NCBI RefSeq assembly: GCF_003999875.1 | Contig: NZ_RQVJ01000001.1 | Coordinates: 496,001 to 560,000, forward strand | DNA: 64,000 nt | Reading direction: 5' to 3' | Source of the DNA: Veillonella sp. 3310 | GTDB taxonomy: Bacteria > Bacillota > Negativicutes > Veillonellales > Veillonellaceae | Part shown: positions 33,913 through 40,968 of the stretch, piece after piece | How positions within the stretch are numbered: the stretch's first letter is position 1 | Layout of the letters: every line of letters begins with the position of its first letter | The notes under the pieces: model-generated | The model's database searches: none | What the model saw: the letters and a program-made list of their open reading frames with translations, nothing else | What the model was told of the DNA's origin: nothing | Position numbers and translations under genes: made by a program

Positions 33913-35088
33913 ATGGATACTTCCTCCTTTATGATCTCACTACTAGGTAGCATGCCTAGAAGCAAAGAACTGCTAGGTGCTAAACGAAAGTTACTAAAAG
34001 GAACGATAGATGCCTCCACCTATGAAGAGTTACTGGATGCGGAAACAAAATATATTGTGGAACTTCAAGAAAAAAATGATATAGATATCATTACCAACGG
34101 AGAACTGCGTCGTGATAATTACGTGTCCTTCATCGCAGAACGTTTACATGGGGTTACCATGATGAGCATGGCAGATATGTTGGATTACATCGAAGATAAA
34201 CAAGGTTTCGAACAGATTTTAGAGATTTTGGATGTACCTGCTATCAGTATTAAGAATGCCATTTGTACTGGAAAAGTTACCTATCACAAACCACTAGTCG
34301 CTGACGAAATGGTCGCCTTAAAAGAGATGACGAATCGAAAAGTAAAAGCCACTTTACCAGGCCCTTACTTAATGACCCGTTCTATGTGGTTACCTGCCTT
34401 ATCTAGCAAGTTTTATACTTCCAAAGAAGAACTAGGAAAAGATATTATCCAGGTATTACAACAAGAGATTGATGCCTTAAGTGCTATCGGTGTAGATATC
34501 GTACAATTTGATGAGCCTGTATTAACAGAAGTTGTGTTTTCTGAAGGAAAAACTAGATCTTTTATGTGTGCTGCTCTGTCAGAGAAAAAAGATCCTACGG
34601 AAGAATTAGCCTTTGCTACACAACTCTTAGAGGCTGTCGTTTCCTACGCTAAGAAAAAAGGTATCTTAGTATCACTTCACGTCTGTCGTGGTAATTGGAG
34701 CCGTAATGAAAGTATTTTATTAAAAGGTCCTTACACACCTTTGGTGCCGCTCTTTGAAACGGTATTACCTCATATTTTAACATTAGAATTTTCCACGCCT
34801 AGAGCAGGAGAAATTTCTTCCTTACTGAGCAGTACTAAACTACGAGAGCACTGTATCCTAGGTCTAGGTGTCATGAATCCTAGAACGGACGAAGTTGAAT
34901 CCCTAGAGAGCATTGTAAATCGCGTGAAAGAAGTCCTTCAGTTCTTGCCTAAGGACCGTGTATGGATCAATCCAGATTGTGGATTTGCTACCTTTGCCAA
35001 TCGTCCAGTTAACAGTCTAGACATCATCAACAAAAAACTAGCTCGTCTCAAAGAAGCCAAAGATCTATTGAGGGCCAATTATGAATGA
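33913..35088 (+). CDS. Core cobalamin-independent methionine synthase-like protein (MetE C-terminal domain only)
   Basis: 391 residues covering only the catalytic barrel of MetE; the N-terminal folate-binding half is absent. All four zinc ligands of MetE are recognisable: His256 and Cys258 in LHVCRGNW, Glu292 in LEFSTPRAGE, and Cys356 in WINPDCGF. The homocysteine-site motif VQFDEPVLTE is near 197-206. Stand-alone core-MetE proteins are known to use methyl donors other than methyltetrahydrofolate, or act on other thiols. The ATG at 33913 follows the previous stop by 1 nt and has GGAG at 8 nt. The end overlaps the OsmC-like gene. Confidence 0.87.
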   Translation: MDTSSFMISLLGSMPRSKELLGAKRKLLKGTIDASTYEELLDAETKYIVELQEKNDIDIITNGELRRDNYVSFIAERLHGVTMMSMADMLDYIEDKQGFEQILEILDVPAISIKNAICTGKVTYHKPLVADEMVALKEMTNRKVKATLPGPYLMTRSMWLPALSSKFYTSKEELGKDIIQVLQQEIDALSAIGVDIVQFDEPVLTEVVFSEGKTRSFMCAALSEKKDPTEELAFATQLLEAVVSYAKKKGILVSLHVCRGNWSRNESILLKGPYTPLVPLFETVLPHILTLEFSTPRAGEISSLLSSTKLREHCILGLGVMNPRTDEVESLESIVNRVKEVLQFLPKDRVWINPDCGFATFANRPVNSLDIINKKLARLKEAKDLLRANYE

Positions 35089-35545
35089 TATCTATGAGTC
35101 CACTCATTACGACTTATCCTTACGTGGTATATTGATGGATGATACTTTCAAGGTATACACAGCAAATGATGCCATACAAGTGACTAGTGATGTTAACTTT
35201 GATATCCAAGGTGATGCTAAGAGTAGCCTTAACTATTTTGCCTCATCTATTATGGGTGGCATTGCCCACACGATTATCAACGAAGGAAAACGAGCGCATC
35301 TTGAAATAGAAGAACTCGAAGGTAAAATTCACCTGACCTTAGCAGAGCCCTTAACTATATTAGGCGTAAAAGGGTATCATGAGCCACCTTCTATTAAAAC
35401 ATGTCATATTACTTATTATGTATATGCTGATACAGATAATGATTCACTCATTTTCTTTTGTAATGAGGCCCTTAAGAAGAGTTATATCTATCATACCCTA
35501 CAACAGGCTATGGAACTAACTATACAGTTTACGCCTTTAGTGTAA
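35081..35545 (+). CDS. OsmC-like protein lacking the redox cysteines
   Basis: 154 residues with an OsmC/Ohr-like pattern: N-terminal beta strands, a central helix (KSSLNYFASSIMGGIAHTIINEG), a beta hairpin, and a final helix with KKSYIYHTLQQAMEL. In OsmC and Ohr peroxidases the central helix and the start of the last helix each carry a cysteine; here the positions read SSIMGG and KKSYIY, so neither is present. The fold call is inference from this pattern. Its start lies inside the end of the MetE-like gene, with GAGGG upstream, so the two are translationally coupled. A ligand-binding or structural role seems more likely than peroxide reduction. Confidence 0.65.
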   Translation: MNDIYESTHYDLSLRGILMDDTFKVYTANDAIQVTSDVNFDIQGDAKSSLNYFASSIMGGIAHTIINEGKRAHLEIEELEGKIHLTLAEPLTILGVKGYHEPPSIKTCHITYYVYADTDNDSLIFFCNEALKKSYIYHTLQQAMELTIQFTPLV

Positions 35546-35554
35546 GCTTACATA

Positions 35555-35604
35555 AAAAAAGGACTATATCCCCCGTAATCATTACAGGATATAGTCCTTT
35601 TATG
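35555..35604. terminator. Bidirectional terminator between the OsmC-like gene and ksgA
   Basis: GGACTATATCC at 35561-35571 pairs with GGATATAGTCC at 35587-35597, with an A-tract before and a T-tract after. It serves both converging genes. It is unrelated in sequence to the three-copy repeat. Confidence 0.85.
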
Positions 35605-35625
35605 TATTTCCATCATAGGATGGTA

Positions 35626-36486
35626 TTATTTCTCTTGGTCCAATTCATACCAAGCATTGCCAATAAGAGCAAATTCGTCTAAGGTAAATGTTTCACCTCG
35701 ACGAGAGCCATCAATGTTTGCTTTCGCTAAAATAGCTTCGATTTGCTCTTTGCTTAGTCCTGTAGTCTTCATTGTGTTGCTGAACGTTTTACGACGTTGC
35801 GCAAAACCTGCTTTCACAGCCCGGAAAAAATACGCTTCACTATGGACTTTCACAGGCGGTTCGCTACGCAATGGGCAACAAATCACAGCACTAGTCACTT
35901 CAGGAGCTGGTAAAAATGCCTTAGGAGGCACGTCCATAACAATATATGGGTCTGTGTAATATTGCACCGCTACCGACAAAGCGCCATACATTTTTATACC
36001 TGGTTTTGCAATCATGCGCTCTGCTACTTCTTTTTGGACCATTACCACTAACCGTTCAATAGGCAGTTTAGATTCTAGCAAGGACATAATAATCGGTGTT
36101 GTAATGTAATATGGTAAGTTCGCTACTACTTTAAATGGTTTGTGGTCCATTAATTCTGGGATGTTGACTTTCAATACGTCTCCATGAATAATCCGTACAT
36201 TATCGTAGGCCTCTAGGGTTGTATCTAAGACCTCTAACAAGCGTCTATCTAGCTCTACGGAAGTAACATTAGCCCCACTTTGTGCTAAACCTTGCGTCAA
36301 TGTACCAATACCAGGACCTACCTCTAACACAGCATCCCCTGCGTCTAATTCCGCAGCCTGCACAATCTTATCCACCACAGTGCGCTTAATTAAAAAGTTT
36401 TGCCCTAATTTTTTACTCATTTGAATGCCAAACCGTTTACATATATAATGTACAACCTCTGGACTTGCAATGACTGATTCTATCAT
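35626..36486 (-). CDS. rsmA: 16S rRNA dimethyladenosine transferase (KsgA/RsmA)
   Basis: Dimethylates A1518 and A1519 of 16S rRNA in the 30S subunit. 286 residues. SAM-binding motif LEVGPGIGTLTQGLA near 53-67, preceded by KKLGQNFLIKRTVVDKI, and the catalytic NLPYYITTPI near 121-130 are typical. It follows rnmV by 11 nt, the conserved Firmicute pair. Confidence 0.96.
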   Translation of the reverse strand: MIESVIASPEVVHYICKRFGIQMSKKLGQNFLIKRTVVDKIVQAAELDAGDAVLEVGPGIGTLTQGLAQSGANVTSVELDRRLLEVLDTTLEAYDNVRIIHGDVLKVNIPELMDHKPFKVVANLPYYITTPIIMSLLESKLPIERLVVMVQKEVAERMIAKPGIKMYGALSVAVQYYTDPYIVMDVPPKAFLPAPEVTSAVICCPLRSEPPVKVHSEAYFFRAVKAGFAQRRKTFSNTMKTTGLSKEQIEAILAKANIDGSRRGETFTLDEFALIGNAWYELDQEK

Positions 36487-36497
36487 GAATACTCCTA

Positions 36498-37037
36498 TTA
36501 TTTCTCTTCATCTTCTGAAAGTGCTTTGAAAAATGCATCCCGACTTATGCCATAATGGTTTAAACGGTACAAGAACTGCTTCCCATTACCATAGCCTATA
36601 CCCAGCTTAGCACCGATACGAGCTCTCATAGCTGCACTACTAGAGCCTCCACTCAAATCATGTTGGACTAAATCTTGCATAGTAAATAGCTCAGATGATT
36701 CCATGGATTCTATATGTAACACCTCTAGCGCCTTGCGTATAGACTCAGGACTAGCCTGCTCAATTCCAATATCATCATTCGCATAGGCTTCCTCTCGTGG
36801 TACAAATGCATGTTGCGCCAAAGGGAAGCGTTTTGTTAAAAAACGACGAATCCGCTCTCCTGCATAATCTGGATCCGTCAGAATAATGATACCCCTCTTT
36901 TCATAAGCATCCTTAATCCGACTGAGCACAGGCTTACGCAAATTAAATCCTTCCGTAGCAATACACTCCACCTCTAAAGCTTGTTGCACCCGTTGAATAT
37001 CTGATTTTCCCTCAACCACCAAGACCTGTTTTAACAT
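36498..37037 (-). CDS. rnmV: Ribonuclease M5
   Basis: A TOPRIM-domain RNase that matures 5S rRNA precursors in Firmicutes. About 179 residues. The TOPRIM motifs are VLVVEGKSDIQRVQQAL near 4-20 and IIILTDPDYAGERIRRFL near 50-67. The frame is open to a GTG at 37049, but GGAGGAG is spaced 3-5 nt from the ATG at 37037, which I chose. A well-placed extended -10 at 37066-37074 shows that rnmV-ksgA has its own promoter, separate from the yabE-like gene. Confidence 0.94.
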   Translation of the reverse strand: MLKQVLVVEGKSDIQRVQQALEVECIATEGFNLRKPVLSRIKDAYEKRGIIILTDPDYAGERIRRFLTKRFPLAQHAFVPREEAYANDDIGIEQASPESIRKALEVLHIESMESSELFTMQDLVQHDLSGGSSSAAMRARIGAKLGIGYGNGKQFLYRLNHYGISRDAFFKALSEDEEK

Positions 37038-37065
37038 AAGCTCCTCCACAATATAGTATTTTATT

Positions 37066-37074
37066 ATTATACCA
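37066..37074 (-). promoter_or_regulatory. Extended -10 promoter of rnmV-ksgA
   Basis: On the minus strand the sequence is TGGTATAAT, an extended -10. It lies about 30 bp before the rnmV start. No strong -35 is seen. Confidence 0.55.
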
Positions 37075-37189
37075 TATATCGAAACCTATGGCATGCCCCA
37101 ACAAATATAACACATACTAACAGCGAACCACACGTAGCAAAAATTGCCAAATAACGCCCCCTCGAGACGAATGCAATTAGGCGTAGTAG

Positions 37190-37550
37190 TCTATGGCGTT
37201 TTACTTTTTAAATTCTAAATATGCAGAAGAGCACGGCACACTATACTACAAATAAAAACTTGCAACGTAGCTATTAACTATTCCCTTGAGGAACGCAGTT
37301 ATGAGTAGAACGTCTTGTGGCATTTTATCCTCATACATGCACATGCAAAAGACCGCAATATACCTCCGAAGAAACATTATGAAATACCGTTTCTGAGGGG
37401 GTGTATTGCGGTCTGACCTTTATTCATTTATCTACAAACTGCCACAAGACAGAATATCATTGCAAGTGACAATTCATTACGTAGTGCCGTTTGTGAAGGA
37501 ATGTGCCGTGCTCTTCAATCAATATAAAGTTAAAAATAAAACGCCATAGA
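37190..37550 (+). ncRNA. Candidate large structured RNA between rnmV and the yabE-like gene
   Basis: Nested complementary segments, paired in order: 37190-37203 with 37537-37550 (14 bp), 37226-37240 with 37502-37516 (15 bp), 37258-37265 with 37460-37467 (8 bp), 37312-37322 with 37440-37450 (11 bp), and 37350-37375 with 37389-37414. The last is a 26-position helix with two wobbles and one tandem G-A step, closed by a 13-nt loop. A side hairpin lies at 37275-37301. As plus-strand RNA, three imperfect pairs are G-U and the tandem mismatch is 5'-GA/3'-AG; on the minus strand they become A-C and C-U mismatches. So the plus strand is favoured. No promoter or terminator was identified, and I cannot match it to a known RNA family. 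Confidence 0.6.
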
Positions 37551-37558
37551 TACATAGA

Positions 37559-38209
37559 CTAAGAAGAGAGGATATATACGTCTACCGTTCTTCGTCCAAA
37601 TTGCATAGCAGATCCATAATCTTCCAACACTACATCGATACGATTCCCCACGATGTCTCCACCTGTATCGGCGGCAATTGCCTCACCGTATCCAGGTATA
37701 TATACACGTGTTCCTAAAGGAATCACATTAGGATCTACAGCCACTACGCCGTGACGTGCTGGTATACCCGTCGCTGTAATACCATCTCCACCACCATCTG
37801 TTGGTAAATAGGCAGTCGCTTCCATAGTAATCACTTCTTTCACACGATTATAGGAACGTGATACTTCTATATCTCGTGTACCTGCTCGAATAATTTTAGG
37901 TTTCATCGGTGTAATCGTTGTACGCTGTAGCTCTTTCGTATCTACTACTTCACCATGGTTATAGTGGACTTCTTCTTGTACCTCATCAAGTCCTGGCGTG
38001 CCTTCTTGTAACACTTCTTCCGTTCCTTTGGGTAACGTATCCACTCGTTCATATTGTACCGATACCGGTACTTCCACTTGATGTGTTTCTATCTTTTTAG
38101 TTTGGAATCCATGATTCCACATAAAGCCTGAGACTGTAACAAAGACTATTAGTAACAGTGTGAGCATAAGCACTGCTTTTTGCTTTTGCTGTAGTAATCG
38201 ATTTGTCAT
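37559..38209 (-). CDS. YabE-like cell-wall protein (G5 and 3D domains)
   Basis: 216 residues. An N-terminal signal anchor (AVLMLTLLLIVFVTVSGFMW) precedes a G5-like segment (VPVSVQYERVDTLPKGTEEV, GTPGLDEVQEEVHYNHGEVV) at about 45-90. A 3D domain follows at about 125-216, with MEATAYLPTDGGGDGITATG and the aspartates of AADTGG and RIDVVLED. 3D domains resemble lytic transglycosylases, so the protein probably trims peptidoglycan. In B. subtilis yabE lies directly next to rnmV and is controlled by an antisense RNA; here a 520-bp gap with a structured element lies between. GGAGGTACTAG precedes the ATG. Confidence 0.88.
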   Translation of the reverse strand: MTNRLLQQKQKAVLMLTLLLIVFVTVSGFMWNHGFQTKKIETHQVEVPVSVQYERVDTLPKGTEEVLQEGTPGLDEVQEEVHYNHGEVVDTKELQRTTITPMKPKIIRAGTRDIEVSRSYNRVKEVITMEATAYLPTDGGGDGITATGIPARHGVVAVDPNVIPLGTRVYIPGYGEAIAADTGGDIVGNRIDVVLEDYGSAMQFGRRTVDVYILSS

Positions 38210-38229
38210 CTAGTACCTCCATGGGTGGT

Positions 38230-38259
38230 ATTCTACCATAGACGGATAGATAAGGTCAA
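38230..38259 (-). promoter_or_regulatory. Promoter of the yabE-like gene
   Basis: On the minus strand TTGACC (38254-38259) and TAGAAT (38230-38235) are 18 bp apart, with TG one base before the -10. The leader to the ATG is about 15 nt. Confidence 0.6.
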
Positions 38260-38420
38260 ACATATGCTCCTAAATCGCTCTACAAAGCCATTTTTTTAAA
38301 CTTCTATGCTTTTGTGCTTTTTATATAAAAATATTTTAAGTCCACCATACAAAGACATTTCAATTTGATTAACAATTTTATATATTATGCTCAAGAATTC
38401 TCATTATGATATTTTTTTAA

Positions 38421-38631
38421 TTATCCATAGTTTGCATGTATAACATACTCTAAACTTATACACAGCCTAAACCATGTGTATAACTATATCCACAGGCTTC
38501 ATATAGTGTGCAATCTATCTGCAAAGAAGTCTACTACATTTTCAAAATAACACTTTCTTATTGATAATGCAAAATTGATATGATACGCATTTTAGTAATA
38601 CCCCATTCTTAAAACTCATAACTTGTCCACA
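38421..38631. promoter_or_regulatory. Cluster of five DnaA-box-like sequences
   Basis: TTATACACA at 38456-38464 and its inverse TGTGTATAA at 38475-38483 are exact matches to a known DnaA-box variant. One-mismatch forms of TTATCCACA are at 38421-38429 (TTATCCATA), 38486-38494 (ATATCCACA) and 38623-38631 (TTGTCCACA). The inverted pair could also be an ordinary operator. Confidence 0.5.
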
Positions 38632-38837
38632 TCATTTTTTAAAAATCAGCCGCAGATTACACGAATTGTGTGTTTTTAGCTAATTTTATTATAATTTCTA
38701 TTATTTTTATAGCAATATAGATAGATTTAGGTATGCATACCCACTCATATAGATACGTTTTTACATTGTAATATGCCCAAAACTTTTTATCACCTATATG
38801 TATTACCCACTAGGTTTTGACCATATAAGCGATACCA

Positions 38838-40958
38838 TTACTTAATCTCATCAGTAGCGGTAAATTCTAAAATAGGCTCCCATAAACCTAACTCAGATAT
38901 ACTTTCAGTAGTATCTATCTCATTAGGATTCATAAATGAAAGTTGGGCACACACCTTATGCTCTTTCGCTATCACTTTACGATATGATCCATCAGCACGC
39001 ATGACATGGGCTTTTTGATTATCTGTCAAATATACCTCTAAGATATGTTGTAATTCTTGTTGTAAATCCTTATCTTCTACTGGTACCATTAACTCCACTC
39101 GATCATTCAAATTTCGAGGCATCCAATCGGCACTAGAAATATAATAGGGACTTTCACTGTGATTTTTAAAGTATAAAATACGATGATGTTCTAAGAAACG
39201 TCCGACAATGGATCGTACTGTGATATTCTCACTGACCCCTTCAATACCTGGTCTAAGGGTACAAATACCACGAACAATGAGATCAATCTTGACTCCCTTA
39301 CAAGAGGCTTCATATAGCTTGGCAATGATTTCTTTATCTAACAAAGAATTCATCTTTGCAATAATATGTCCTTCTTTTCCATGCTCTACAGCTCGGATTT
39401 CTCCATCAATTAAATCCATCAAAGAGGACCGCAACGTCAATGGAGCCACAATAAGATGTTGCCACTGCTGTGATTCTGTATATCCAGAAATGGTATTAAA
39501 AAATAGAGAGCTATCATCTGCATAAGATTCACGACAGGTCAGTAACCCGCAGTCCGTATAAGATTTTGCAGTCTTACCATTGTAATTACCTGTGGCAAAG
39601 TGCATATATCTTCGCAGTACTTCCCCCTCTTTACGCACTACCATAGTAATTTTGGAGTGCGTCTTAAGCCCTCTCAAACCATAGATCACATGACAGCCGG
39701 CTTTTTCTAATCTCCGTGCCATAATAATGTTATTTTCTTCATCAAAACGGGCTTTTACTTCCATTAATACTGTAACTTGTTTTCCCAGTTCTGCTGCTTT
39801 CACCAGAGCCGCTACGATAGGAGAATCCCCGCTAACACGATACAAAGTTTGCTTGATAGCTAGCACATCAGGGTCTACGGCTGCTCTAGCTATAAATTCC
39901 TCCACCATGGAAAAAGAATCAAATGGATGATGCAAGAGTCTATCTTTTTCACGTATATAATCAAAAATAGCTGAAGTCCCACGCTCCATTACACAAGGAA
40001 GTTCTCTCCGTGTAAAAGTAGGATATCGCAAATGGTCGTAGCCAGGTAAATTACAGAACTCTCCAAAGGAGGCTACATCTAAAATCCCTTCGGCTATATA
40101 AACGGCCTCTTTTTTCGCCTGTAAGCCTTGCAAAACAAATTCCAATAACTGTGGGTCATACTGTTCACATACTTCCACACGTACCACTTCACCACGACGA
40201 CGTCTTCGAAGAGACTTTTCAATCTCCCGAAGTAAATCCGTTGCTTCTTCTTCAATGTCTAAATCAGCATCACGTGTGACACGGAAGGTAGTAAAGGAAT
40301 CGATATGATGACCTACAAAGAAGTCTTCACAATAATAGTTAATGACATCTTCTAACATAACGAAGTGACGATGCACATCATTCGGTACTTCAATAATCCG
40401 ATTCAATACAGAAGGAATCGGCAATATAGCCATCTTTTCTTGATCTTTATCATGGATAGGATGTATTTTCACTACCGAGTTTAGTGTTTTATTTACCAAA
40501 AATGGGAAAGGATGGCTTGCATCCACAGCCAATGGCGTAACTACCGGAAATATATGAGTACGAAAATATTGGTATACCCAACGCAATTCGCTTTCTTTTA
40601 AGTCTTTTACTTTGACAAAGTGTAGTCCTTCTTTTTGTAATCGTTTTAAAATATCGTGAAAGTACATATATTGTAAAGACACTAACTTTCTTGTAGCCTC
40701 ACTGATAGCCTTTAATTGTGCTTTGGCATCCATATGGGCAGCATCGTATTTAATGATTCCACTCTGCTCTTGATGGCGCAATCCAGATACGCGAATCATA
40801 AAAAATTCATCTAAATTAGAGCTCCCTATGGTTAAAAATCGTAGTTTTTCCATAAGTGGATTGCTTCTGTCGATAGACTCTTGTAGGACTCGCTGATTAA
40901 ATTTCAGCCATGATAATTCACGATTAAAATAATACTTAGGATTATCAAAGTCTTTCAT
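38838..40958 (-). CDS. ppk1: Polyphosphate kinase 1
   Basis: Makes polyphosphate from ATP and can run in reverse. About 706 residues in the four-domain PPK1 layout: N domain YYFNRELSWLKFNQRVLQES, head domain, and two phospholipase D-like C domains. The autophosphorylated histidine lies in RYMHFATGNYNGKTAKSY near residue 452; KARFDEENNI and GLKTHSKITMVVR are also diagnostic. The frame is open to 40979, but AGGAG is placed for the ATG at 40958. It follows ppx by 10 nt, so synthesis and degradation of polyphosphate are encoded together. Confidence 0.95.
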   Translation of the reverse strand: MKDFDNPKYYFNRELSWLKFNQRVLQESIDRSNPLMEKLRFLTIGSSNLDEFFMIRVSGLRHQEQSGIIKYDAAHMDAKAQLKAISEATRKLVSLQYMYFHDILKRLQKEGLHFVKVKDLKESELRWVYQYFRTHIFPVVTPLAVDASHPFPFLVNKTLNSVVKIHPIHDKDQEKMAILPIPSVLNRIIEVPNDVHRHFVMLEDVINYYCEDFFVGHHIDSFTTFRVTRDADLDIEEEATDLLREIEKSLRRRRRGEVVRVEVCEQYDPQLLEFVLQGLQAKKEAVYIAEGILDVASFGEFCNLPGYDHLRYPTFTRRELPCVMERGTSAIFDYIREKDRLLHHPFDSFSMVEEFIARAAVDPDVLAIKQTLYRVSGDSPIVAALVKAAELGKQVTVLMEVKARFDEENNIIMARRLEKAGCHVIYGLRGLKTHSKITMVVRKEGEVLRRYMHFATGNYNGKTAKSYTDCGLLTCRESYADDSSLFFNTISGYTESQQWQHLIVAPLTLRSSLMDLIDGEIRAVEHGKEGHIIAKMNSLLDKEIIAKLYEASCKGVKIDLIVRGICTLRPGIEGVSENITVRSIVGRFLEHHRILYFKNHSESPYYISSADWMPRNLNDRVELMVPVEDKDLQQELQHILEVYLTDNQKAHVMRADGSYRKVIAKEHKVCAQLSFMNPNEIDTTESISELGLWEPILEFTATDEIK

Positions 40959-40968
40959 AGTATCACTC

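Larger units (their letters stand above)
38210..38837. other. 628-bp intergenic region with DnaA-box-like cluster
   Basis: No gene is credible here. It contains the promoter of the yabE-like gene (38230-38259), a cluster of five DnaA-box-like 9-mers (38421-38631), and a long AT-rich stretch (about 38680-38720). Confidence 0.6.

Noticed and set aside
37190-37550. tmRNA, RNase P RNA, SRP RNA or 6S RNA
   Set aside because: None of the signature sequences of these RNAs was found in either strand of the structured element.
38421-38631. Calling this the chromosomal origin (oriC)
   Set aside because: dnaA and dnaN are not here, genes on both sides are mostly minus-strand so there is no divergence point, and three of five boxes are imperfect. 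Reported only as a DnaA-box-like cluster.
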